Source of the DNA: Myxococcales bacterium | GTDB lineage: Bacteria > Myxococcota_A > Polyangia > Polyangiales > Polyangiaceae | DNA length: 36,961 nucleotides | NCBI GenBank assembly: GCA_025355005.1 | Contig: JANXLV010000308.1 | Coordinates: forward strand, 1-36,961 | Direction of reading: 5' to 3' | Shown: one piece after another, positions 15,412 to 23,203 of the stretch | Layout of the letters: each line of letters opens with the position of its first letter | Position numbering within the stretch: the stretch's first letter is position 1 | Notes under the pieces: generated by a model | The model's input: the letters and a program-made list of their open reading frames with translations, nothing else | Databases searched by the model: none | Told to the model about the DNA's origin: nothing | Translations under genes and position numbers: made by a program

Positions 15412-18400
15412 CTACTGACGCACGAACACGAACGGGATCTGCACCGTCGAGGTCTCACCCGGCGGGGGAAACGTCCAGCCCTTGAGCTGCTGCTGGATAC
15501 AGCTTGTCACCGCGGGGTCGTCGCCGTTGGCGGCCACGTTCTGCACCGTGCCGTTGGGGGCGATGGTGATCGTCGCGGACACCTTGGTCGTCGACGCGGT
15601 GCTCGAGCCGCGGTCGAGGCAGACGCGCTTCACGCCCGCCTTGCGCTGGTTGACGACGCGCTCGATCGCACCTTGGTCGAAGGTGCCGCCGCCGGTAGGG
15701 GAGGGGCCGTTGTCCGTGGGCTTCGGGATCGATGGGCCACCCGTGAGACCAGCGACGAGCTGGTTCTGCGCGGGCGCGGGCGCCTTGAGATCTGCGGTGG
15801 CGCTCTTCGCGCTGTCGAGGCTCGTGGCGTTGGCGACCTTCTTCATCGCGGCAGCGACCTTGCCGCCGTACGCGGCCTGGTCCGCGGCCATCTTCGCGCG
15901 AAGGTCCTGGACAAGGGCCGCGGTGGCCGTCGCCTCGCCCGCGCTCTCGTCCGCTTGCTGCTTCAATGTCTTGACGTCTGCGAGCGCGGCGGCAAGCGCG
16001 TCTGCATCGTGCCGCGCCTGCACGGCGGCGTCGTGGCTCGTCTTCGCGTAGATGAGCGCGGCGCCCAGGATGAGACCCACGACCAGCAGCGCGACACCGA
16101 AGCGCGCGCGCTCTGCCTTCTGCGCTTCCTTCACGCCTGCGCCGAGGAAGCTCTTGGCGGTCTCGCTCAGAGGCGAGCCGTCCTTCTTCCAGAACTCCAC
16201 TGCGGCGGCGAGGCGGCTCTTGCGCCATAGCTCCGCCGGATCCTTGGACTCGTCCCATCGCTTGGCGTCGCGCTCCACGTGCTCGACCAGCAGCCGGTCG
16301 TCGCGCGCCTCCTGGAGCCAACCACGCACGAGCCCCCAGTCCTTCAGCACCGAGTCGTGGACGAACGTGAACCCGTCCTGCTCCGCGACCACCAGGCGAG
16401 CCTTGGTCAGCGCGAAGACCACCTCCTTCGCGTCCTCACCGTAGCGCTTCACGAGCACGTCCATCTCGACGTGCGCGCGCGTACCTTCAGGTGTCGTCAT
16501 CTCGAGGAGCACGTTTCGCAGCGTGTCCTTCGAGATGTTCTTCGCGGCGATGGCCTCGTTCGCGTGGTCCTCGAGCGCGCTCTTCAGGCCGCCCTTGCCG
16601 CTGAACGCCGCACGCGGGATCTTCTTCTTCTTGGTGTCGCGCGCAGTCCAGAGGCGTGTGAGCCCGAACTGCACGAGGGTCATCGCGGCCTCGCGGGCCT
16701 TCAGATCCTTGAGGACCTCCTTGCGGAGCTCTGCGTCCTCGAACTCGTAGCCGTACGCCTCCATCGCCTCGTCGACCACCTCACTCCATCCGGTGGACGA
16801 CAGGGGCGCCAGCAGCTGGATGCCCTTGGAGAGCGCGCGCGCGAAGAGCGAATCGATCTCCAGTGTCTGATCGAGCAGATCCCGCCGAACGCATACGATA
16901 ACGCGCACGCCCATGTGCCCTTCGGCGAGGCGCGAGAGCAGCTCCAGCGCGTCCGTGCGACCCTTCGCCGCTTTTTCCTCGTGCTTCGTGACCACCTCCT
17001 CGAGCTGGTCCACGAGGATGACGATGCCTTCGCCCTTCGCGTCGACGTTCGCGGCCAGCTGTTCGGCGACCGCCTCCGGATGCGCGTCGGTGGGGGCGCC
17101 GATCAACTTCTCGATCGCAGCGCTCAGCGCACCCATCAGATCCTTGCCCGGCGTGACGACCACGCTGCGGTACTTCTTGGGCCAGCCGCCGAGCGCACCC
17201 TCCTCGATCGCGGGCAGCAGCCCCGCGCGCGCGATGCTGCTCTTACCGCTGCCGGAGAGCCCGACGATCCCCACGAGCCCGCGTGTCCGCAGGAGCTCGA
17301 TGGCGCCGGCCATCTCCGCGGAGCGGCCGAAGAACACGTCACGATCGGACGCCTCATAGCGCTCGAGGCCGGGGAACGGGCCGCGCTCCTCCTTCGGAAG
17401 ACCACGCTCGCGCCCGGCGAGCGCGCTCCGGATCTGCTCGAGCTCACGGAGAACGAGCTCCGCCGAGCGCGGACGCGCGTCGCGCTTCGCCGCCACGAGC
17501 GAGTCCACGAGCTTCGCGAGCGCCGGCGGCGTACCAGGCGCCACCTCCAGAAGGGCCTCCGCGGGCGAGTCGCCCGTGATCACGTTCCTGTCCACCGCGG
17601 CGATGTCCACGCCTGCCTTCTTGGAGGCTGCGACTGCGGGAACGTAGCCCGCGATGCACTGGTAGAGCACTGCGCCCAGCGAATACAGGTCGCTCGCGGC
17701 GGTGGGGCGCGACGTGGTCTTCACGCAGACCGGATCCACGTAGCCGATGGTGCCGGTGAGCGGCGCGGACTTCTTTGCGTCGGGCTTGTCGTTCACCTTG
17801 ATGAGCGTCGCTGCCTTCCGCCCGATCGAGTCGGGAGGAAGATCGTCGAGCGCCAGATCGTCACGCTTTGCCGCCTCGTCCTTGGCAGCATCCGCGCCGG
17901 CGATGCCAAAGTTGAGGAGCTTGTGCGTGCCAGCCGTGAGGATGATGTTCGACGGCTTCACGTTGCAGTGGACCACGTGCGCCTCGTGCGCTGCCTCGAG
18001 CGCAGAGGCGACGTCGATCCCGACCTCCACGGCAAGCGCAACGCGCTTCGCGTCGCCAGGGGGGAGGTCGGCGATGGCCTTGTCGGCGAGCTGGCGGTCG
18101 ACGCTGATGCCGTCGGCGAACTCCATGACCAGGCCCATGAGGCCGCGCTTCGGGTCGGTGGCGAGCGTGTGGAAGCGAATGACGTTCGGATGCTGAACGC
18201 GGCAGAGCGCGCGCGCCTCGTCGACTACGCGCGCCTGCCAGCCTTCCGGCGCCGCGCCGGCTTTCGGCTGCCCGATGTCGAAGAGCTTGATCGCCACCTC
18301 ACGCAGGCTGAGCCCTGCATGCTCTTCGACAGCCCTGTACACCGGCGCGGTGCCTGCCTTGTCGAGTAGCTCCTTGCACCGGTAAGGGCCGATGCGTCGC

Positions 18401-18459
18401 GCGTCGTCGGGGGCGGCCAGGAACTGGGAGATGCTGGGACTGAAGGGCATAGGGGTCAC
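15412..18459 (-). CDS. Pseudokinase-nSTAND-TM-AgmX/PglI-type fusion
   Basis: This is a 1015-residue membrane protein. Residues 23-345 have a Hanks Ser/Thr kinase fold. The beta3 lysine (VAIK, K58) and the DLYSLG helix (257-262) are kept, but the catalytic loop reads HCN (164-166) and the metal loop NFG (183-185): both essential Asp are Asn. The glycine loop is eroded and the APE Glu is absent. An nSTAND NTPase follows, with FPGLERYEASDRDVFFGR (362-379), Walker A GLSGSGKSS (400-408) and Walker B IVILVDQLEE (479-488). Then come a TM helix (787-805), a coiled coil (810-880) and a C-terminal AgmX/PglI TonB-C-like domain (925-1015). It is likely a signalling scaffold across the inner membrane. Start: GTG at 18459, or ATG three codons on. 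Confidence 0.9.
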   Translation of the reverse strand: MTPMPFSPSISQFLAAPDDARRIGPYRCKELLDKAGTAPVYRAVEEHAGLSLREVAIKLFDIGQPKAGAAPEGWQARVVDEARALCRVQHPNVIRFHTLATDPKRGLMGLVMEFADGISVDRQLADKAIADLPPGDAKRVALAVEVGIDVASALEAAHEAHVVHCNVKPSNIILTAGTHKLLNFGIAGADAAKDEAAKRDDLALDDLPPDSIGRKAATLIKVNDKPDAKKSAPLTGTIGYVDPVCVKTTSRPTAASDLYSLGAVLYQCIAGYVPAVAASKKAGVDIAAVDRNVITGDSPAEALLEVAPGTPPALAKLVDSLVAAKRDARPRSAELVLRELEQIRSALAGRERGLPKEERGPFPGLERYEASDRDVFFGRSAEMAGAIELLRTRGLVGIVGLSGSGKSSIARAGLLPAIEEGALGGWPKKYRSVVVTPGKDLMGALSAAIEKLIGAPTDAHPEAVAEQLAANVDAKGEGIVILVDQLEEVVTKHEEKAAKGRTDALELLSRLAEGHMGVRVIVCVRRDLLDQTLEIDSLFARALSKGIQLLAPLSSTGWSEVVDEAMEAYGYEFEDAELRKEVLKDLKAREAAMTLVQFGLTRLWTARDTKKKKIPRAAFSGKGGLKSALEDHANEAIAAKNISKDTLRNVLLEMTTPEGTRAHVEMDVLVKRYGEDAKEVVFALTKARLVVAEQDGFTFVHDSVLKDWGLVRGWLQEARDDRLLVEHVERDAKRWDESKDPAELWRKSRLAAAVEFWKKDGSPLSETAKSFLGAGVKEAQKAERARFGVALLVVGLILGAALIYAKTSHDAAVQARHDADALAAALADVKTLKQQADESAGEATATAALVQDLRAKMAADQAAYGGKVAAAMKKVANATSLDSAKSATADLKAPAPAQNQLVAGLTGGPSIPKPTDNGPSPTGGGTFDQGAIERVVNQRKAGVKRVCLDRGSSTASTTKVSATITIAPNGTVQNVAANGDDPAVTSCIQQQLKGWTFPPPGETSTVQIPFVFVRQ

Positions 18460-18498
18460 GCTAGATGAGCCGATGACCCCCGGTCCACACCGATCGCC

Positions 18499-19554
18499 CT
18501 AGAAACCGCACTGTGACTTGCAGGTGGTCTCCGCGCACGTCGACACGGCATCGAGCTTCGAGAGCCCGCCCGGATGCCCCGCGTCGCAGGCCGCGGCGCA
18601 CGCGTCGTCGCTGCACGCGTCGTAGCAACGAACGAGCGCGACGCAGTCGGTGTCGTCGACGCAGGTGGTGGTCTGCGTGCAGCAGCTTGCGTTGAGGCAC
18701 GTGTCGCACGTGGTGTCGCCGCTCGTGAGGCCGCACGATGCCGCGCCGGGAGCAGGTGCCGGACCAGGGCCGGGCCCTCCGGACGCAGCGGAGCAGGCGC
18801 TTCCGCACGTGTTGTTCGCGCACGCGGACAGCGAATTCAGCTTCGCCGTGCCGCTGGGATGCGCGGCCTCACACGCCGCTTCGCATGCGTCGTCGGCGCA
18901 GCGCTCGGCGCAGTCCATGAGCGCAGTACAGTCCGCGTCGTTCGTGCACGCGTTTGCGTCCGCGCAGCAGTTCGTGTCGAGACACGAGTCGCACGTGGCG
19001 TCTCCGCTCCCGAAGCCGCACGCGCTCGGACCGCCTCCGCCGCCTCCGCCGCCTCCACCACCGCCGCCCCCGCCGCACGCGGATGAACACCCAGACTGCA
19101 TGCAGGTCGTGAGCGCATTCAGCTTGGTGGCGCCGCCGGGATGCGCGGACATGCATGCGGAGACGCACGCGTCGTCCCTGCACGCGTCGCCGCACGAGAT
19201 GAGCGCCGTGCAGTCTGCATCGGAGACGCAGGCGGTGTTCTCCGCGCAGCAGCTCGCGTCGATGCACGTGTCGCACGTCGCATCGCCGGTCGAGAGACCG
19301 CACTTGCCCGCGTCGGGTCCGCCGCCGCCGGGTAGACCGATCCCGGGCTTTTTTGAGCCCTTCGCCGCAAGCGCGGAGACCGCCTTCGCGACGCCGCTCG
19401 GCCGCGAGAGCGCGAGCTTCGACTGCCAGTGGCTCGTCTGCGCTGCGCCCGCGGGCGTGCTTCCCGACGACTCAGTTCTCTCGATGGTGGTGCTCGTGCA
19501 AGCAAATGTCAGCGTCGACGTGATGGCAATCACGCCCAAGATCATCACTCTCAT
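18499..19554 (-). CDS. Secreted triple-repeat Cys-rich protein
   Basis: This 351-residue exported protein begins with a hydrophobic signal (MRVMILGVIAITSTLTFAC; a possible but non-standard lipobox). After a linker with Gly come three homologous units of about 70-78 residues (about 85-160, 178-250, 274-351). Each has 14 cysteines in the same order: C-G-L/F-x-S-GDxTCD-x-C, CC, then DDAC-xx-AC and HPxGxxKL(N/D). Unit 1 and unit 2 are joined by an uninterrupted 15-glycine run encoded by a triplet tract (about 19024-19076). The units probably fold as disulfide-stabilised domains on the cell surface. Such proteins are frequent in myxobacteria, with unknown roles. Confidence 0.85.
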   Translation of the reverse strand: MRVMILGVIAITSTLTFACTSTTIERTESSGSTPAGAAQTSHWQSKLALSRPSGVAKAVSALAAKGSKKPGIGLPGGGGPDAGKCGLSTGDATCDTCIDASCCAENTACVSDADCTALISCGDACRDDACVSACMSAHPGGATKLNALTTCMQSGCSSACGGGGGGGGGGGGGGGPSACGFGSGDATCDSCLDTNCCADANACTNDADCTALMDCAERCADDACEAACEAAHPSGTAKLNSLSACANNTCGSACSAASGGPGPGPAPAPGAASCGLTSGDTTCDTCLNASCCTQTTTCVDDTDCVALVRCYDACSDDACAAACDAGHPGGLSKLDAVSTCAETTCKSQCGF

Positions 19555-19699
19555 GTGTCCTCCGAAGCAGGTCGGAGCCGGCTCTCGCCTTGCCCCATCC
19601 CCATACGAGGGCGCGCCATCCCCACCGCCGTGTGCTCGCGCAGCAGGCGATGACGTCCCTTTCCGTCCCGCACCTAGATGCAGGTCAGACCAGACACAT

Positions 19700-19715
19700 T
19701 CGAAAATATTTTCGA
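19700..19715. promoter_or_regulatory. 16-bp AT-rich perfect palindrome
   Basis: TCGAAAATATTTTCGA is a perfect palindrome in an otherwise GC-rich region. It sits 146-161 bases upstream of the Cys-rich gene and 26 bases after the stop of the ZU5-like gene. It could be a regulator site for the Cys-rich gene or part of a terminator. The rest of the 186-base gap shows no gene. Confidence 0.45.
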
Positions 19716-19740
19716 GAAGTGATCGTTTTTGGTGGCGCGC

Positions 19741-20496
19741 TCAGCCGCCGTCGTTCGGACAGCACTCGAGCGTGAAGCCCTGCATACCCATGGCGTCCGT
19801 GCACGAAGCGACGAAGGTGCCACCAGGGCACGTCAGCTGGAGGGGATGGTTCGCGCAGCTTCCGACCTGATAGAGCTTCATCGAGCAGCCCGCGGCGTCG
19901 AACGCGGAGTCGCTGGAGCCGCTCGCGTCGGTGGCGCTGCCGTCGGGCGTGGTCGCGTCGTTGGCCGAGGTTGCGTCCGTCGCCGAACCGCTGTCCTTGC
20001 CGTTGCCGTTGCCCTTGCCGTGGAGCCCATACGGAGAAAGATGCATCGTGGTGCCCGATGCCGTCTGGGCATTGAGGTCAACGACATCTGCGGTGAGCGG
20101 CACCCAGTCGCCGTTGACGATCGTGGCTGCCTCGAGCGAGGCGGGGTCGTTGCCGAGCAAGTCGGCGCCCGCGTATTTGAATGCGAGCGTGACAGGGACC
20201 GCGAACTGCGTGCCCGACGGTCCGATCTCGTAGGCCTTGCCGATCGATCCGTCCGGTGCCGTCGCGATCTCCTCGATCGTGATCTTGACGTCGGCCGGCA
20301 GCGCGCCGGCAGGAATGGTGACAGTCAGCGCACCGTCCGACGTGCTGACCTGACCACCCGCAGCGCCGACGGTCTTCTGCGCCTGCGTGTCGGTGCCAGT
20401 CCCACCTGGTGTGGTGGACGAAGAAGAGCTGCACGCTGCTGCCGCAGCGACCAGGAGGCACGTGACAACCCAACCCTTGCGGTTCCCCTTGAGCAT
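19741..20496 (-). CDS. ZU5-like domain lipoprotein
   Basis: This is a 251-residue predicted lipoprotein. The start at 20496 (MLKGNRKGWVVTCLLVAAAAAC) gives a proper signal with an AAAC lipobox; the longer frame to 20559 only adds residues before the signal. After a Ser/Thr/Gly linker, a ZU5-like beta domain (about 38-150) shows VGAAGGQVSTSDGALTVTIP, then AGALPADVKITIEEI. An Asp/Ser/Ala-rich linker (about 160-200) leads to a small Cys module with six cysteines ending ECCPNDGG. ZU5 domains in bacterial surface proteins serve as spacers or autoproteolytic elements. Its neighbours on both sides are other exported structural proteins. Confidence 0.8.
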   Translation of the reverse strand: MLKGNRKGWVVTCLLVAAAAACSSSSSTTPGGTGTDTQAQKTVGAAGGQVSTSDGALTVTIPAGALPADVKITIEEIATAPDGSIGKAYEIGPSGTQFAVPVTLAFKYAGADLLGNDPASLEAATIVNGDWVPLTADVVDLNAQTASGTTMHLSPYGLHGKGNGNGKDSGSATDATSANDATTPDGSATDASGSSDSAFDAAGCSMKLYQVGSCANHPLQLTCPGGTFVASCTDAMGMQGFTLECCPNDGG

Positions 20497-20531
20497 CAGA
20501 TCATGGTGACACGAACGCGCCGCGCTGCCTG

Positions 20532-20555
20532 TCACCCAGATGAGGTATTGGGTGA
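20532..20555. repeat. Inverted repeat upstream of the ZU5-like gene
   Basis: TCACCCA (20532-20538) and TGGGTGA (20549-20555) form a 7-bp stem with a 10-base loop. GATCA-ATTCG-TGATC overlaps it at 20554-20568. Together they fill the leader of the ZU5-like gene and could be an operator or a weak terminator for the upstream gene. Confidence 0.35.
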
Positions 20556-20579
20556 TCAATTCGTGATCGCTCCCCGCGC

Positions 20580-20604
20580 CGTGCCAGGGGCTTCGTTCGG
20601 CACG
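20580..20604 (-). terminator. Candidate hairpin after the Gly-rich gene
   Basis: CGTGCC (20580-20585) and GGCACG (20599-20604) pair perfectly around 13 bases and begin 2 bases beyond the TAG stop of the Gly-rich gene. No U-run follows. Confidence 0.35.
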
Positions 20605-20606
20605 CG

Positions 20607-22235
20607 CTACGGAATCATGAGGCGCGCACCCGCGAAGCCCGTGGGCCCGGGCTTGTCACCGGGGCCGCCAGCGCCGCCCTTGTCGAACGCACACATCATG
20701 TCCTGCGTCTGCGTGAGCATCACCGCAGCGGGAGCGCCCACGCATGCGCTGGGTCCGCCGGGGCCGCCACCACCCGCTCCGCCCGCTCCACCAGCGGTGC
20801 CGTCGCCGCCCTTGCCACCGCTGCCGCCGTCGTCCGCGCTGCCGCCGCCGCCAGCGCCGAGACCGCCCGGCCCGCCGGGGCCACCTGCGCCGCCCGCGCC
20901 GCCCGCACCGCCGGCGCCCGCCTGAAGATCGCACCGGTCGATCGTGAGCTTGCCCGCGCGCGCGAAGATCGCCACGCTCGCGCCGCCGCCCTGTCCGCCA
21001 CCGCCGCCGGGACCGCCGCATCCGCCAGTGCCGCCGCTGCCGCCGCCGCCACCGCGATCGCCGTAGCACACGCCGCCGTTGGAGCCGCCGCCACCGCCAC
21101 CGCCTCCAGCGCCCGAAAATCCAGCCGCGCCGGCCGCGCCCTTGCTGCCAATGGCCGGAGCATACTGCGCGTCGGTAGTGACCCCGCCGATCTGCGAGCT
21201 GGCTGTAGACGATGCGCCGATCGCGCCTGGTGCGGTGGGCGTTCCACCGAGACCCCCGGTGCCACCGGTATTGCCGAAGCATGACGCGTTGCCGCTGCCA
21301 GAGCTGCCGCCGAGCACGCTAGCGGGCGTGCCAGGACCGCCCTGCGCACCTGCGTTCTGATCCCAGCCGCCCGCGCCGCCCGCGCCGCTCGATGCGCCGC
21401 CGCACGTCGAGGCAACGGCAGCACCACCGAGCGAGCCGCCAGGCGCCGCGAGCTGCGAGCAGTGACTGCAGGCGTCGGTGCCCTGAATACCCGGCGAGCC
21501 GGAGGCGCCGATGGCGGTGACCGCGACTCCCGCGGCGCCAGGCTGTCCGACGTCGGTGATGATCGTGTCGTAGCGCACGAAGAGCATGCCACGGCCAGCG
21601 ACCAGTCGCACGCCGTACACGCCGGCTCCGACGTTCGGCGCGTCGGGCGTGAGTGCTTCGATCGTGACGCCCTCCACGTGCGTGTCGTCGTCGATCTGCT
21701 TTGCAAGCACCACGGTGCCCTTCGCGAGCAGCTTGCTCGTGGCTGCGGACTTTCGCTTCCACGGGAAGGACGAGTCCGTGGCGTCGAACCCGCCGTACAC
21801 GCTCACGCCAGTCACGAGCTCGATCGCGCCGTTGAACGTCTCGCCGGCGAGGCACACGTCCTTGCCTTGACCCTTGGCCAGGGCGATGGCGAAGGGGATC
21901 GTCTTCGCGGGGCTCTCGCGCGAGCCGGCAGAGGGGCTGTCGTTGCCGGTGCCGGACACGAAGATGCACTTGCCGAGCACGCCATCCGTGCCGTCGCAGT
22001 TCTCATCCGTGTAGTTTGCATCGATCGGATCGTTGGGAGACGCGGGACCGGGCGTACAGCCGGGGATGGTTCCCGCGCCGCCCTCTGCGCCATCGCCGCC
22101 GCCGCCGCCGCCGCCGTTGTCGCCGGTTGCTTCGTCGCCGTTCGCGCAGCCGGTCGCGTTCGCGGTGCCGAGGCCCATGAGCCCCAAGAACAAGATCGAA
22201 ATGACGGTGCCGCGCTGACGCATCAGCTTCATCAT
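20607..22235 (-). CDS. Gly/Ala-rich exported protein with beta-helix-like N-terminal region
   Basis: This is a 542-residue exported protein. It starts at one of two adjacent ATGs (22235, 22232), with the hydrophobic segment GTVISILFLGLMGLGTANATGC as signal and possible lipid Cys. Residues 80-230 look like the first turns of a right-handed beta-helix (KCIFVSGTGNDSPSAG, GVSVYGGFDATDSSFPWKR, HVEGVTIEALTP). The remainder is glycine-rich (runs such as GAGGGGGGGGSNGG and GGAGGAGGAGGPGG) with scattered Cys, like myxobacterial surface or cohesive proteins and reminiscent of PE_PGRS. ORFs on the opposite strand here are the Pro-rich shadow. The function is unknown, probably cell-surface or matrix. Confidence 0.8.
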   Translation of the reverse strand: MMKLMRQRGTVISILFLGLMGLGTANATGCANGDEATGDNGGGGGGGDGAEGGAGTIPGCTPGPASPNDPIDANYTDENCDGTDGVLGKCIFVSGTGNDSPSAGSRESPAKTIPFAIALAKGQGKDVCLAGETFNGAIELVTGVSVYGGFDATDSSFPWKRKSAATSKLLAKGTVVLAKQIDDDTHVEGVTIEALTPDAPNVGAGVYGVRLVAGRGMLFVRYDTIITDVGQPGAAGVAVTAIGASGSPGIQGTDACSHCSQLAAPGGSLGGAAVASTCGGASSGAGGAGGWDQNAGAQGGPGTPASVLGGSSGSGNASCFGNTGGTGGLGGTPTAPGAIGASSTASSQIGGVTTDAQYAPAIGSKGAAGAAGFSGAGGGGGGGGSNGGVCYGDRGGGGGSGGTGGCGGPGGGGGQGGGASVAIFARAGKLTIDRCDLQAGAGGAGGAGGAGGPGGPGGLGAGGGGSADDGGSGGKGGDGTAGGAGGAGGGGPGGPSACVGAPAAVMLTQTQDMMCAFDKGGAGGPGDKPGPTGFAGARLMIP

Positions 22236-22371
22236 GAGCCCGGAGCCGCCGAACCGCGAGTTAATCGCTCGTCTCATCCACACGAGCACCCATGAGACCT
22301 GGTGTAGGCTTCCTGCCATGGCCTGGGTCAAAGTCCCCCAGAGAACGCTCGTCAAGCCTGCGAAGGCGCGC

Positions 22372-23145
22372 TCATGACGGTGCCAGCAGCTCCGACTCCA
22401 GCACGATGTCGGCGAGGAGCGTCTGGTACTCGGCGTGCGTCTCGTGCTCGCGCGAGCGAAAGAGCGAGCCCTCCTGCTCCTTCATGTATGCGCGATACTG
22501 CGGTGCGCCCGGGACCTTGACGTTGTCGGCCACGACGATCGCGCCGGTCCGCAGCCAGCGCTCGCGCAGGATCAGCTGCAGGTCGGGCAGGTATGCGTCC
22601 TTCGCGTGGTCCAGGAACACGAAGTCCACCGCGCCCTCCGTGAAGCCATGCTTCTCCCGCAGTAGCGCCGCCGTCTTGCCGAGATCGCCGAGCGTGCCGT
22701 GGACGATCGTGACGCGGTCCGTGATGCCCGCGTGCTCAAAGATGCGTCGGGCGATCTCTGCGTTGTCGGCATTGAACTCCACCGTGCAGAGATGCGCATC
22801 GCGCGGCGCGGCGCGGATGGTCCGCAGTCCGGAGTAGCCGCAGTAGGTCCCCAGCTCCAGCATCAGCTTCGGCTTCGCGCGCGCGACGGCCGCGTCCAGC
22901 AAGAGGCCCTTCTCGTCGCCCACGTTGATGAGGAAGCTCTTCTCGTAGGCGAACTTGTCGATGATGCGGATCGCGTCGTCGACCTCGTTCCGGCGCGCGT
23001 GCTCGAGGACGAAGCGAAGCAGCGCGGCCTCGCGACCATCACCTACCTGCCAGTTCGAGAGCAGGTTCCGCATGCCGAGCCCCATTCGAACGACGGACCA
23101 CCGCAAGAACGGCAACCGCTTCCCCACGATCTCACGAACGCCCAT
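22372..23145 (-). CDS. Catechol O-methyltransferase-like enzyme
   Basis: This is a 257-residue SAM-dependent O-methyltransferase that follows the COMT pattern closely. Motif I is LELGTYCGYSGLRT (96-109), and TVEFNADNAEIARRI (121-135) binds the SAM ribose. FVFLDHAKDAYLPD (176-189) holds metal Asp179 and the general-base Lys182, and ADNVKVPGAP (206-215) gives metal ligands Asp207/Asn208. It likely methylates a catechol with Mg2+ in the cytoplasm. The start is set by GGAGG five bases before the ATG at 23145; a GTG four codons upstream has no such site. It is embedded among surface-protein genes with no obvious catechol pathway beside it. Confidence 0.9.
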   Translation of the reverse strand: MGVREIVGKRLPFLRWSVVRMGLGMRNLLSNWQVGDGREAALLRFVLEHARRNEVDDAIRIIDKFAYEKSFLINVGDEKGLLLDAAVARAKPKLMLELGTYCGYSGLRTIRAAPRDAHLCTVEFNADNAEIARRIFEHAGITDRVTIVHGTLGDLGKTAALLREKHGFTEGAVDFVFLDHAKDAYLPDLQLILRERWLRTGAIVVADNVKVPGAPQYRAYMKEQEGSLFRSREHETHAEYQTLLADIVLESELLAPS

Positions 23146-23203
23146 GCTTGCCTCCACCCGAAGCGTTAGCAGCTCTGCGCCCGCGCAATCGTGCTCATCT
23201 CGC

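Noticed and set aside
16279..18369. 696-codon plus-strand frame
   Set aside because: It is antisense to the pseudokinase gene, Arg/His-rich and without any motif; the opposite strand has kinase, Walker and TonB-C-like signatures.
18650..19870. Pro/His/Ser-rich plus-strand frame of 406 codons
   Set aside because: Its poly-Pro tract is the complement of the poly-Gly codons of the Cys-rich gene, and its Cys-free composition is an antisense artefact.
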